From G965247775 sp965247775 (GTDB lineage: Bacteria > Chloroflexota > Dehalococcoidia > Bin125), in contig OZ252031.1 of NCBI GenBank assembly GCA_965247775.1, forward strand, positions 2,666,001 to 2,730,000: a DNA stretch of 64,000 bases. The letters are read 5' to 3'. Shown in pieces: positions 14,768 to 23,236 of the stretch. Within the stretch, counting starts at the first letter, position 1, and each line of letters opens with the position of its first letter. A program made the translations under genes and the position numbers. The notes under the pieces were generated by a model. That model saw only the letters and a program-made list of their open reading frames with translations, was not told the origin of the DNA and ran no database searches.

Positions 14768-16245
14768 CAGGCCCCCTCCCAGATGCCGCGGGCCCCGGCC
14801 AGGGCCCCGAGTCGCTCCCGCACCGCCAGCAGCGCCGTGTAGGTGGGCAGCACGACGAGGGGCGCGCCGGGCGGCAGGGCGGCCAGGGCCTGATCGAGGG
14901 CGCGCGGCACATCGGTGCTGAGCGGGGTGGCGGGGTCGGGCAGGCCGGCGTAACGGAGGCGCAGGGCCATGTCGGCGGCGCGCCGCCCACCCACGACCAG
15001 GCTGCCGGTGCGGTCCCGCAGGAGTTCCCAGTCGGTGTCCCAGATCCAGGAGACGTCGGTGCCGTCGGCGAGGTCATCGTTGAGGAGGACGAGGAGGTGG
15101 TGGCGGGCGTCGCCGGCGGGAAGCGTCCGCAGGGCGGCGTTGAGGCCGGCCGGGTTCTTGCCGAGCAGGATGCGCACGGCGTGGCCGTCGACGGTGAGTT
15201 CCTCCTGGCGGCCGAAGGCGGGCTGGGTGGTGGCGAGCGCGCTCGCGGCCGCGGCCGAGTCCAGGCCCAGGACGTACGCGGCGGCGAGGGCGGCGAGAGC
15301 GTTGTGCACGTTGTAGACGCCGTACAGGGGCGAAGTCACGTGCACGGTCCCCTGCGGCGTATGCAGGTCGAAGGCTATGCCTACCGCGGCACCCGGGGCG
15401 CCGGCCGCGCCGTCGAGGTTGACGGCGAGCGCGCGCAGGTCCGGCCGCGGCCGGGCGAGCCCGGCGACGCCCGGGCAGCGCCAGTGGCCGACGTGGGCGA
15501 AGAAGCGACGGTCGTAGACGTACTCGGCGCCGCTCTCCTCGTCCCAGAGGGCGTCCAGCGCGTCGCGGCCGGGGTCGGCGGCAGCCGGCTGGGCGGCGGC
15601 GGCATCCTCGATGCCGAACTGCAGCACGGGGCCGGGGGCGGCGCGGGCCAGAGTGGAGACGGAGGGGTCATCGGCGTTGAGGACCAGCACGGTGCGCGGC
15701 GGCAGGGCGGCGATCGTCTCCAGCCAGCGCGCGCGCACGGCTTCGATCTCGCCGTAGCGGTCGAGTTGATCGCGGAAGAGGTTGCCGATCACGAGCACGG
15801 CGGGTCGGGTGGCGGCGGCGGCCTGGGGCAAGGTGGCCTCGTCCGTCTCGAAGACGCCGGCGGCGCCGGTGGGCAGGCGGCCGTCCGGCCCGGCGGCCTC
15901 GATCATGGCGGCGGCGATGCCGCGCATGAGGTTGGATCCGGCGCGGTTGTGGACCACCGGGCGTCCGGTGGCGCGCAGAGCGGCGGCGAGCATGCGGGCG
16001 GTCGTGGTCTTGCCGTTGGTGCCGGTGATGAGGACGGCGTCGTCGAGCTGGGCGGCGAGACGGGCGACGACGTTCGCATCGAGGCGCTGGGCGACGAGGC
16101 CGGGCAAGGCCGTGCCGCCGCGGCCGAGGCGACGGCTGGCGGCGCGGGTGAGCTTGCCGGCGAGCACGGCGGCGCGGGTGCGGGCGGAGGGGGCCCCAGA
16201 GGGAGCGGCCGCCCGCGCGCGGGGGTCAGCCGGCGCCGGCGCCAT
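14767..16245 (-). CDS. murT: MurT-like Mur ligase, lipid II isoglutaminyl synthase subunit
   Basis: A 492-residue Mur-ligase-type enzyme with the P-loop GTNGKTTTARM near residue 75, the central Mur ligase domain (VLVIGNLFRDQLDRYGE) and the DUF1727 C-terminal domain. It activates lipid II for amidation with ammonia from GatD. MurT proteins normally carry a four-cysteine zinc ribbon inserted in the central domain. Here only one of those cysteines remains (RCPGVAG in place of C-P-x-C-G, and no upstream C-x-x-C), so the zinc site appears lost. It overlaps the M50 protease gene by 20 bases. Confidence 0.92.
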   Translation of the reverse strand: MAPAPADPRARAAAPSGAPSARTRAAVLAGKLTRAASRRLGRGGTALPGLVAQRLDANVVARLAAQLDDAVLITGTNGKTTTARMLAAALRATGRPVVHNRAGSNLMRGIAAAMIEAAGPDGRLPTGAAGVFETDEATLPQAAAATRPAVLVIGNLFRDQLDRYGEIEAVRARWLETIAALPPRTVLVLNADDPSVSTLARAAPGPVLQFGIEDAAAAQPAAADPGRDALDALWDEESGAEYVYDRRFFAHVGHWRCPGVAGLARPRPDLRALAVNLDGAAGAPGAAVGIAFDLHTPQGTVHVTSPLYGVYNVHNALAALAAAYVLGLDSAAAASALATTQPAFGRQEELTVDGHAVRILLGKNPAGLNAALRTLPAGDARHHLLVLLNDDLADGTDVSWIWDTDWELLRDRTGSLVVGGRRAADMALRLRYAGLPDPATPLSTDVPRALDQALAALPPGAPLVVLPTYTALLAVRERLGALAGARGIWEGA

Positions 16246-17365
16246 CGGCTCGCAGGGCGGCCGCCACCTGGTCCAAGCCGACCAGGCCCAGCAGCTCCCC
16301 GTCCTCGACGACGGGAAGGACGGGGGTGTTCTCGGCCTGCAGGCGGCGAAGCGCCTCCTGGCCGGAGGCCTCGGGGCCGATGGGGGTGATCTTGCCGGCG
16401 GGCATCATCACCTCGGCCATGGTGGCGGCCTCGTAGCGGGCGGCGTCGAGGAGGAGGAGGCTGGCGCCGGTGGCGATGCCGACGACGGTGCCGGCGCGGG
16501 TGATGAGGTAGGCGAGGCGGGGGTCGAGGCGGTCGCGCAAGGGGGCGACCCAGCGGACGCGGGCGTCACCGTCGACGGTGCGGAGTTCGGTGGACATGAC
16601 GTCGCGGACGTGGACCGTGGCGAGCTGCCGCTGCAGCGCCAGGGAGCGCAGGGCCTGGCTGGCGGCGTTGTAGAGGAAGAAGCCGATGAGGACGAACATC
16701 AGGCCACCGAAGCCGGTGGAGCCCACGCCGATGTTCAGGTCCAACACGCTGACGGCGCCAAAGAGGACGAAGAGGGCGGCGAAGGCCTGCCCCACGCGGG
16801 CGGCCCAGCGGGTGGAGCGGTCGTAGGAGCCGGTGATGCCCCAGAGGGCGGATCGGAAGACGCGGCCGCCGTCGAGGGGGAAACCGGGGATCATATTGAA
16901 GATGGCGATGACGACGTTCATGAAGCCGAGCCAGAGGAGGAGTTGCGGCACGACATCGCGCGCGGAGCCGACGGCGTAGTAGAGGCCGATGAAGCCCAGG
17001 CCGAGGAGGGCGCTGGTCAGCGGACCGACGAAGGCGATAACGAACTCCTGGGTGGCGCTGCGCGACTCCTCTTTGATTTGCGAGACGCCGCCCAGCACGA
17101 AGAGGGTGATGTTGGCGACGTGCAGCCCGAACATCCGCGCCGCGACGGAGTGCGCCAGCTCATGCATGAGCAGGGAGGTGAAGAAGACGATGGCGCCGAC
17201 CAGGGCCATGCCCCAGGCCACGGCGGTGGCGGGATCGGGCTGTACCTCATCGGGGAAGACGTTGTTGGCGAGCAGCCAGGTGACGAAGATCAGCGCGAGG
17301 AAGAACGAGTAGTCGAGGAAGATGGGGATGCCCAGGATCTTGCCCAGGCGAACGCCGGCGCGCAT
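16226..17365 (-). CDS. Site-2-type (M50) membrane zinc protease with CBS domains
   Basis: A 379-residue intramembrane protease of the Rip3/SpoIVFB type. The zinc site is HELAH in a membrane segment near residue 62, with the third ligand in NMIPGFPLDGGR near residue 156. Four to six hydrophobic segments precede a C-terminal pair of CBS domains (HVRDVMSTELRTVDGDA and later TPVLPVVEDGELLGLVGLDQV), which usually sense adenosine nucleotides. The substrate is unknown; anti-sigma factors are typical targets. ATG 17365 follows AGGAGGGACC, a near-perfect ribosome-binding site, so upstream codons are excluded. Confidence 0.93.
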   Translation of the reverse strand: MRAGVRLGKILGIPIFLDYSFFLALIFVTWLLANNVFPDEVQPDPATAVAWGMALVGAIVFFTSLLMHELAHSVAARMFGLHVANITLFVLGGVSQIKEESRSATQEFVIAFVGPLTSALLGLGFIGLYYAVGSARDVVPQLLLWLGFMNVVIAIFNMIPGFPLDGGRVFRSALWGITGSYDRSTRWAARVGQAFAALFVLFGAVSVLDLNIGVGSTGFGGLMFVLIGFFLYNAASQALRSLALQRQLATVHVRDVMSTELRTVDGDARVRWVAPLRDRLDPRLAYLITRAGTVVGIATGASLLLLDAARYEAATMAEVMMPAGKITPIGPEASGQEALRRLQAENTPVLPVVEDGELLGLVGLDQVAAALRADGAGAG

Positions 17366-17466
17366 GGTCCCTCCTCTCCCGACCATGATACGGATTGCGG
17401 CGGCGGGGGGGGGTTGTCCCAAGCCGAACGCGCCGCGATCGCTGCGCTTACGCCCCGCGGCATCTC

Positions 17467-18654
17467 TCAGGCGCGGAGGATGAGGTGGAGCCGCTCCGGC
17501 TTGAGCTGGACGCCGAAGCGGTTGCGGCGGTCCAGGCCGAGACGATAGTAGGCGTAGGTGGGGATCTCCAGGCGCAGCGGGCGCAGACTGCCGCCAGCGA
17601 GCGGCTGCACGTCGAGGCGCATGGTCTCGCGACCCATCTCGGTGTGCCGGACCTGACAGGAGAAGACGTTGGGGCGGCCCTCCAGGCCGGACAAAGCCGG
17701 CGCCTCTGACTCCTCGCGGAGCACCATGATGGCGGAGGCGGCGATGGCCAGATCAACGCGGGCGCCGGGGGCGGCGGTCGTCGCGTCGGCGACGTGCAGC
17801 GCCAGCGAGCCCCACTCCACGACGACCCCGCCGCCGGGGGCGGGGCCGCGCACCGTGGCCGGGAGGAGGTTGGCCACCCCCACGAGTTCCGCCACGCGCC
17901 GGCTGACGGGGCGGGCGAATACCTCCTGCCGGTCGCCGAGCTGCAAGATGCGGCCGGCGTCGAGGACGGCGACGCGGTCGGCCAGGGCGAAGGCCTCATC
18001 GACGTCGTGGGTGACGAGCAGGACAGGGATACGGCGCTGCTCGTGGAGGGCGCGCAGCTCCGCGCCCAAGGCGCGGCGGGTGGGGCCATCGAGGGCGGTG
18101 AAGGGCTCGTCGAGGAGCAGCAGGCGGGGATCGACGGCGAGGGCGCGGGCCAGCGCGACGCGCTGGCGCTGGCCGCCGGAGAGCCGGCCGGGGCGGCGGG
18201 CGCCGAGGTCGCGGAGGCCCATGAGAGCGAGGAGACGGCGCACGGTGGCCTCGCGCTCGGCGCGGGGGCGGGCGCGCAGTCCGTAGCCGACGTTCGCGGC
18301 GACGGAGAGGTGGGGAAAGAGCCCCAGGGACTGCGGCACGTAGCCGAGGCGCCGATCCTGGGGCCGGGCGCTGAGGCCCTGCTCGGCGTCGAAGAAGATG
18401 CGGGGCGAGGCGCTGGGCGCGGCCGGGTCGCGCAGGACGATGCGGCCGCCGTCGGGGCGGTCGACGCCGGCCAGGGCCTGCAGGGTGAGGCTCTTGCCGG
18501 AGCCGCTGGGGCCGAAGAGGACCAGGATCTCGTCGCGGACGCGCAGCTGGAGGGCCAGGCTGAAGCCGGGCACGGTGCGCACGATGTCCGCCTCCAGGAC
18601 GGGCGGGCCGGAGTCGCGCGGGGCGTCGTGGACCTCCAGGGGGGGCTCAGCCAC
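17467..18654 (-). CDS. modC: Molybdate ABC transporter ATP-binding protein
   Basis: A 395-residue ABC ATPase with Walker A GPSGSGKS near residue 50, signature LSGGQRQRVALARALA, Walker B LLLLDEPF and H-loop VTHD. The C-terminal third is a TOBE-type domain, the usual molybdate-binding regulatory module of ModC. It overlaps the modB stop by eight bases. Molybdate is favoured over sulfate because of the ModA type and the XdhC genes downstream; tungstate cannot be excluded. Confidence 0.93.
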   Translation of the reverse strand: MAEPPLEVHDAPRDSGPPVLEADIVRTVPGFSLALQLRVRDEILVLFGPSGSGKSLTLQALAGVDRPDGGRIVLRDPAAPSASPRIFFDAEQGLSARPQDRRLGYVPQSLGLFPHLSVAANVGYGLRARPRAEREATVRRLLALMGLRDLGARRPGRLSGGQRQRVALARALAVDPRLLLLDEPFTALDGPTRRALGAELRALHEQRRIPVLLVTHDVDEAFALADRVAVLDAGRILQLGDRQEVFARPVSRRVAELVGVANLLPATVRGPAPGGGVVVEWGSLALHVADATTAAPGARVDLAIAASAIMVLREESEAPALSGLEGRPNVFSCQVRHTEMGRETMRLDVQPLAGGSLRPLRLEIPTYAYYRLGLDRRNRFGVQLKPERLHLILRA

Positions 18655-19516
18655 CGGCGCCCTCCAGTCCCGCGCCCAGCGGGGCGCCGCGGCGGAGCAG
18701 CAGCTTGAAGAAGACGAGCACGGCGAAGGACACGACGACCAGTACGGCGCTGAGCATGAGGGCCGCGTCGAGGTCGGTTTGCAACGCTTCGTAGATCGCG
18801 AGCGGGACCGTCTCGGTGACGCCCTGCAAGCTACCGGCGAACATGATGGTTGCGCCGAACTCGCCCAAGGCGCGGGCCCAGGTCATGACGATGCCGCCGA
18901 GCAGCGCGGGGGCGGCGAGGGGCACCGTGACGCGCAGGAAGGTGGGCAATTCCCCTTCGCCGAGCGTCTGGGAGACGCGCTCCAGCTCAGGATCGACCGA
19001 CTCGAAGCCGGCCTTGGCAGCCTTGATGTAGAAGGGCGCGGCAACGAAGGTCTGGGCGATCACGACCGCGGTGGTGGTGAAGGCCACGCTGACGCCGCCA
19101 TCGTCGAGGAGGCCGCCCAGGAGGCCGTTGCGGCCGAAGGTGAAGAGCAGGGCGATGCCGGCGACGGCGGGCGGCAGCACGAGGGGAAGGTCGAGGAGGG
19201 TGTCGAGCAGGGCGGCGCCACGGAAGCGGCGGCGGGCGAGGAGATAGGCCACCGGGGTGCCGAAGGCGACGCTGACGCCGGCCGTGATGGCGGTCGTGAT
19301 GAGGGAGAGGCGCAGCGCCTCGGTGATCACGGGCTCATCGATCGTGCTCCAGGCGCCGCCGTCGGGCAGCACCTCCACGAAGAGCGCCAGGACCGGCAGC
19401 ACCAGCAGCAGCGTCAGGGCGGCGGCGCTGGCCCAAAGCATGCCCCGCCCGACGGGGAAGGTCTGGGGACCCTGTGCGGACGAGGAACGGCGGCGCCAGG
19501 ATGGCGGAATCTTCAC
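18647..19516 (-). CDS. modB: Molybdate ABC transporter permease
   Basis: A 289-residue inner-membrane permease with about six membrane segments and the EAA-type loop TLGEGELPTFLRVTVPLAAPALLGGIV, which docks on ModC. The sequence LARRRFRGAALLDTLLDLPLVLPPAVAGIALL is typical of ModB. The start is GTG 19516. A gap of 90 nt separates it from modA. The N-terminus is basic, as expected for a cytoplasmic end. Confidence 0.93.
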   Translation of the reverse strand: MKIPPSWRRRSSSAQGPQTFPVGRGMLWASAAALTLLLVLPVLALFVEVLPDGGAWSTIDEPVITEALRLSLITTAITAGVSVAFGTPVAYLLARRRFRGAALLDTLLDLPLVLPPAVAGIALLFTFGRNGLLGGLLDDGGVSVAFTTTAVVIAQTFVAAPFYIKAAKAGFESVDPELERVSQTLGEGELPTFLRVTVPLAAPALLGGIVMTWARALGEFGATIMFAGSLQGVTETVPLAIYEALQTDLDAALMLSAVLVVVSFAVLVFFKLLLRRGAPLGAGLEGAGG

Positions 19517-19606
19517 GCCCCGGCCCTCTCCCCGTTCACTCGTCTGCGCCGCCGTGGAGCGGACCCGATGGGCAGGGCGGCGGCGTGCCGAGGATACCGG
19601 CCGCGT

Positions 19607-20389
19607 TCACGGCGCCGGCTCCGGCGGGGGGCGGAATCCGGCCGCACGCAGGAGGGCCTGCACGTGCTCCCCTGCCACGAAGGCCAGGAAGCGCTGGACC
19701 AGCGGGTCCGCCGCGCGGCCCGCCAGCGGCGCGATCAGGTAGTCGTTGCGGAGGGCCGTTGGCAGCGCGAAGGCGCGGAGATCGGCGCTGGCGGACTCCG
19801 CATCGCTGGCGTAGACGAAGCCGGCGTCGGCTTCAGCGACGGCCACCTTGGTGAGGACGGCGCGCACGTTGTCCTCTTGCGAGACGACGGCGGGCAGCAC
19901 GGCCTCGATCCAGCCGCGCTCTTGCAAGAAGGCGCGGGTGAGCCGGCCGGCGGGCACGTCCGGGGCGGCGACGACGAGGCGGAGGTCGGTTGTGAGGAGA
20001 TCGGCGGGGGCGGTGACGCCGGCGGGGTTCTGGGCGGGGACGATGAGGACGAGGTCGTTGGCGGCGAAGACGATGGGGGCGGCAGCGATGAGGCCGTCGG
20101 CCTCGGCGAGCGCCATCTGCTCGCGGTCGGCGGAGGCGAAGAGATCGGCCCGAGCGCCTTGCTGCAGCTGGAAGCGCAGGCGCTGCGAGCCGCCGAAGGC
20201 GAAGCGCAGGGTGACGTCTTCCTGGGACTCGAAGGCGGGAGCGGCCTGCTGGAAGATGTCCGTGAGGGAGGCCGCGGCGAAGACGGTGAGCGTGGGGCGG
20301 TCCTCGCCGCCGCAGGCGGCCAGCGCGGCGGCGGCGAGGAGGCCGAGCGCCAGCCAGCCGGGGAGGCGGCGGCGTGGGGTCAGGGACAC
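19607..20389 (-). CDS. modA: Molybdate-binding lipoprotein
   Basis: A 260-residue solute-binding protein. A lipoprotein signal with lipobox L23-A-A-C26 is followed by the ModA opening TLTVFAAASLTDIFQ. Later landmarks are FGGSQRLRFQLQQGARADLFASAD and EADAGFVYASDA, which line the oxyanion pocket. It would be anchored by Lgt (encoded at 9418-10467) and deliver molybdate or tungstate to ModB. The start is GTG 20389, overlapping the HAD gene by ten bases, so the HAD hydrolase gene is probably co-transcribed with modABC. Confidence 0.93.
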   Translation of the reverse strand: MSLTPRRRLPGWLALGLLAAAALAACGGEDRPTLTVFAAASLTDIFQQAAPAFESQEDVTLRFAFGGSQRLRFQLQQGARADLFASADREQMALAEADGLIAAAPIVFAANDLVLIVPAQNPAGVTAPADLLTTDLRLVVAAPDVPAGRLTRAFLQERGWIEAVLPAVVSQEDNVRAVLTKVAVAEADAGFVYASDAESASADLRAFALPTALRNDYLIAPLAGRAADPLVQRFLAFVAGEHVQALLRAAGFRPPPEPAP

Positions 20390-21138
20390 GCCACCACCGC
20401 GCCGCGCTCGACCAGCGCCGGGAGAAGATCCTGAACGCCGGGCAGTTCCAAGTCGGCGCGGACGCCATCGCGGGGCTTCTCGCCGACGAGCGCGGTCAGG
20501 CCCAGCCCCGCGCTCTGTGCACCGAGGATGTCCGCCTCCGGTGTGTCGCCTACGAAGAGGACGTCGCGGGCGGGCAGGCCGAGGGCGAAGAGCGCCTCGT
20601 CGAACATGCGGGGGTCGGGCTTCCAGGCACCGACCTCGTCGGAGTAGACGTGGGCCGTGAGGTACCGGGCGAGGTCCAACTCCTCCAGCAGCGCTCGCAA
20701 GGCCAGCCCGGGGCTGAAGCCGGTGTTGGAGACCAGGGCCAGGCGCAGCCCCCGCCCGTGCAGCGCCGCCAGCGTCTCGCGGGCGCCAGGGAGCAGCTGC
20801 GGCGAAGCGTAATGGATGCCGCCGTGGATCGCCTCGGCGATCTCGGCGCGGGCGGCGGCGTGGAGATCCTGATCGGGTTGCAGCGAGGGGTCGAGGTGGC
20901 GGTAGAAGAGATCGATCCGGGCGGCGGCGTCGAGGTCCACGTTGTCCTGATGGGCGCCGACCAGGGCGTTGACGGCGGCCTGCACGGCGTCGGCGATGGC
21001 CGCCGGGGGGGCGGCCCAACCAGCGGCGCGCAGGGAGCGTTCCAGCCGGCGCACGCGCTCGGCCGCGCGTTGCTCACCGCGTCCCGGGGGGTCGGCGATG
21101 AGAGTGTCCCAGAGGTCGAAGCAGACGGCGCGCAGCAT
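20380..21138 (-). CDS. HAD-superfamily hydrolase
   Basis: A 252-residue haloacid-dehalogenase-type phosphatase. Motif I is FDLWDT near residue 7, motif II LVSNTGFS, motif III lysine in WKPDPRMF, and motif IV FVGDTPEADILGA. A helical cap lies between motifs I and II. The substrate cannot be read from the sequence. It heads the modABC group with a ten-base overlap, though HAD proteins are often placed next to unrelated genes. Confidence 0.9.
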   Translation of the reverse strand: MLRAVCFDLWDTLIADPPGRGEQRAAERVRRLERSLRAAGWAAPPAAIADAVQAAVNALVGAHQDNVDLDAAARIDLFYRHLDPSLQPDQDLHAAARAEIAEAIHGGIHYASPQLLPGARETLAALHGRGLRLALVSNTGFSPGLALRALLEELDLARYLTAHVYSDEVGAWKPDPRMFDEALFALGLPARDVLFVGDTPEADILGAQSAGLGLTALVGEKPRDGVRADLELPGVQDLLPALVERGAVVACP

Positions 21139-21276
21139 CTGGACTCACGCCGCCGAGGGCGGCCTTGCTGTTGCCGGCGCCGCCCTCAGGGAGGACCAGC
21201 GCCTCGGCCTCCGCTCAGACTCCCTCGCCCTCCGTCGCGCCCACGGGCGGGCGCCGGGTCCTGAAAGTGGAGGAAG

Positions 21277-21480
21277 CTAGGACTTGCTCGTGTCGTCATC
21301 CGAGGCGGCGTCGTCGTCTTCGCTCTTGTCGACGTTCTCGTCCAGCGGTGTTTTGGCTTCCTGGCGGAACTCACGCAAGCCCTGCCCGAGGGCCTTGCCG
21401 ACGCCCGTCAGGCGGCCCGCGCCGAAGATGACGAGGACGATCACGACGATCACGATCGCCTCAACCGGGCCGAAACTCAT
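21277..21480 (-). CDS. tatA: Twin-arginine translocation protein TatA/E
   Basis: A 67-residue Tat pore subunit: a short N-terminal membrane segment (AIVIVVIVLVIFGAGRL), the conserved F-G hinge, an amphipathic helix (GKALGQGLREFRQEA) and a strongly acidic tail. TatC is not in this window. Tat export would suit molybdenum enzymes, whose accessory genes lie nearby. Confidence 0.93.
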   Translation of the reverse strand: MSFGPVEAIVIVVIVLVIFGAGRLTGVGKALGQGLREFRQEAKTPLDENVDKSEDDDAASDDDTSKS

Positions 21481-21651
21481 GCCGACTCTCCCAGCGCAAC
21501 CGGTGGATCAGGCCCGCCGATGACTCCGCGCGGCCGAGCGCGACGGCGGCCCCTCGGACTACCCCCGTCCGCGCGGCGCGCGGCCGACGGAGGCCCGGTG
21601 GGTTGCGCCCCCAGCATACCAGGGCGTGGGGCCGCCGATCAGGGCGCTTCG

Positions 21652-21894
21652 CTAGTCGCGGCGCAGGCGCGGGAGGAGAAAGCCGACCAGGAAGCCCAGC
21701 CCGGCGGCAATGAGCAGGGCCCAGGCCAGGCGCAATTCAGCCGTGGCGACGACCAAGTCGACCTCGACGGTGTCGCCGTTGAGGGCGATAAAGGCGATGA
21801 GGATGCCGGCAACGGCGCCCGCACCGCCCAGGAAGAGGGCGTGCCGGCGCAGGAAGCTGTGCTCGGAGTTGAGCGGCGGGGGAACGTCGGCCAT
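21652..21894 (-). CDS. LapA-domain small membrane protein (DUF1049)
   Basis: An 80-residue protein with two membrane segments (GGAGAVAGILIAFIAL and ALLIAAGLGFLVGFLLP) separated by a short strand-forming stretch (VEVDLVVATAEL) and ending in basic residues, the pattern of LapA/DUF1049 proteins. Its role outside Gram-negative bacteria is not established. ATG 21894. Confidence 0.82.
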   Translation of the reverse strand: MADVPPPLNSEHSFLRRHALFLGGAGAVAGILIAFIALNGDTVEVDLVVATAELRLAWALLIAAGLGFLVGFLLPRLRRD

Positions 21895-21939
21895 GGCCCC
21901 TCTCCCGGGACGCGCGGGGTGGGCGGCCCCGAGCGCTGC

Positions 21940-22260
21940 CTAGTCGCGCCCGAGGCGCTCCACGAAGACCCGCATGACGCCGCCGCAGATCTTGTCTTCG
22001 CCGTCGGTGGGCTCCGTTAGATCCACGGTCACAACGCGCGGGGCGGCGCCGTCGAGGACGTCCATGGCCTCTTGCCAAACTTCAGCCTCGCCGCAGCCGC
22101 CACCGATGGTGCCGACGAAGGAGCCGTCGCGGCGCACGACCATCTTGGCACCGGTCTTGCGGGGCGTGCTGCCCAGCGTCTGCGCCACCGTAGCGACGAC
22201 GACCGGCTCCCCGGCGGTGACGGCCTTCTCGATCTCGACGTAGACCTCGTCGTTGGCCAT
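21940..22260 (-). CDS. XdhC/CoxI N-terminal-domain protein
   Basis: A 106-residue protein that corresponds only to the N-terminal domain of XdhC/CoxI proteins: VVVATVAQTLGSTPRKTGAKMVV, then GTIGGGCGEAEVWQEA and a final CGGVMRVFVE. The Rossmann C-terminal domain is missing, but the reading frame ends cleanly. Such short forms often occur with a full-length partner, here the next gene upstream. The family helps prepare and insert the sulfurated molybdenum cofactor into xanthine dehydrogenase and CO dehydrogenase types. Confidence 0.88.
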   Translation of the reverse strand: MANDEVYVEIEKAVTAGEPVVVATVAQTLGSTPRKTGAKMVVRRDGSFVGTIGGGCGEAEVWQEAMDVLDGAAPRVVTVDLTEPTDGEDKICGGVMRVFVERLGRD

Positions 22261-22327
22261 GCCGTTCCTCACTTCGTGCGCGCTGGGGCCAGTATACCGG
22301 GCGGGGGTGCGCCGCCTGCCGTTCCGA

Positions 22328-23212
22328 TCAGTCGCTGGCCAGGGCGCGCCCGGCAGAGGAGAGGGGGCGGCCGCTGCCGCCGCGCCGGACGAGCACGATC
22401 TCGGCCAGAACGGCGAGGGCGATCTCCTCGGGCGTTTCCGCGGCGATGTCGAGACCGATGGGCGTGAAGATGCGCGCCAGGGCGTCCGCATCGACGCCGT
22501 CGGCGGCGAGGTGCTCGAGCACGGTGCGGGTGCGCCGCTTGCTGCCAATCATGCCGACGTAGGCGGCGCCGCGCTCGGCCACGCGCGCCAGGCTCAACTC
22601 GTCGACCTTGTGCCCGCGCGAGACGAGGATGATGTAGGTGTTGCCGCTGATCGGGAAGCGGTCCAGTTCCTGCGCGAAGTCGCCGCAGATGACGCGGTCG
22701 GCGAAGGGGAAGCGCTCGGGGTGGGCGTAGTCCTCGCGGTCGTCGAGGACGGCGACGCTGAGGCCGAGGATGGCGCCGATCTCGCCGATCGCGCGGCCCA
22801 CGTGGCCGCCCCCGACGATGAGCAGGGTCGCGGCGGGCTCGATCACCTCCAGCAAGACCTCGACGACGGCGTCCGCCGCCTCGACGGCGCGGCGGCCGTC
22901 CAGCAGCGCGCCCGCGGGCGTGAAGGCGAACGTGGCGACCGTGTGGCTGGGGATGGCCGCGACCGCCTCTCGGCGGACGGCGGATTCCAGCCCGCCGCCC
23001 CCGAGCGTGCCGAGGGTGGCGCCATCGGCGAAGACGAGCATCTTGGCCCCGAGGCGCAGGCGGGGGGCGTTCAGCAGGCCGCCCTGCGGCAGGGTGATGA
23101 CGTTGCAGCTGACGAGCGGCGGGCCCTCACGACTGGCGCGCAGGATCTCGGCCGCCATGCGGCCGTCCGCGTCCGGCGTCTGGGCGGCCGTCCCATGCTC
23201 GCGCTGCGTCAT
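22328..23212 (-). CDS. XdhC-family molybdenum-cofactor insertion protein
   Basis: A 294-residue protein with the XdhC/CoxI N-terminal domain (GTLGGGGLESAVRREA) and a C-terminal Rossmann domain (LLIVGGGHVGRAIGEI, then VSRGHKVDELSLARV and YVGMIGSKRRTRTVL). Members bind molybdenum cofactor and help its sulfuration and insertion into molybdenum hydroxylases. No such hydroxylase is encoded in this window. The pair of XdhC genes with modABC nearby suggests a shared molybdenum physiology. Confidence 0.9.
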   Translation of the reverse strand: MTQREHGTAAQTPDADGRMAAEILRASREGPPLVSCNVITLPQGGLLNAPRLRLGAKMLVFADGATLGTLGGGGLESAVRREAVAAIPSHTVATFAFTPAGALLDGRRAVEAADAVVEVLLEVIEPAATLLIVGGGHVGRAIGEIGAILGLSVAVLDDREDYAHPERFPFADRVICGDFAQELDRFPISGNTYIILVSRGHKVDELSLARVAERGAAYVGMIGSKRRTRTVLEHLAADGVDADALARIFTPIGLDIAAETPEEIALAVLAEIVLVRRGGSGRPLSSAGRALASD

Positions 23213-23236
23213 GCTGCGGGCAGCATAGCGGGCGAG

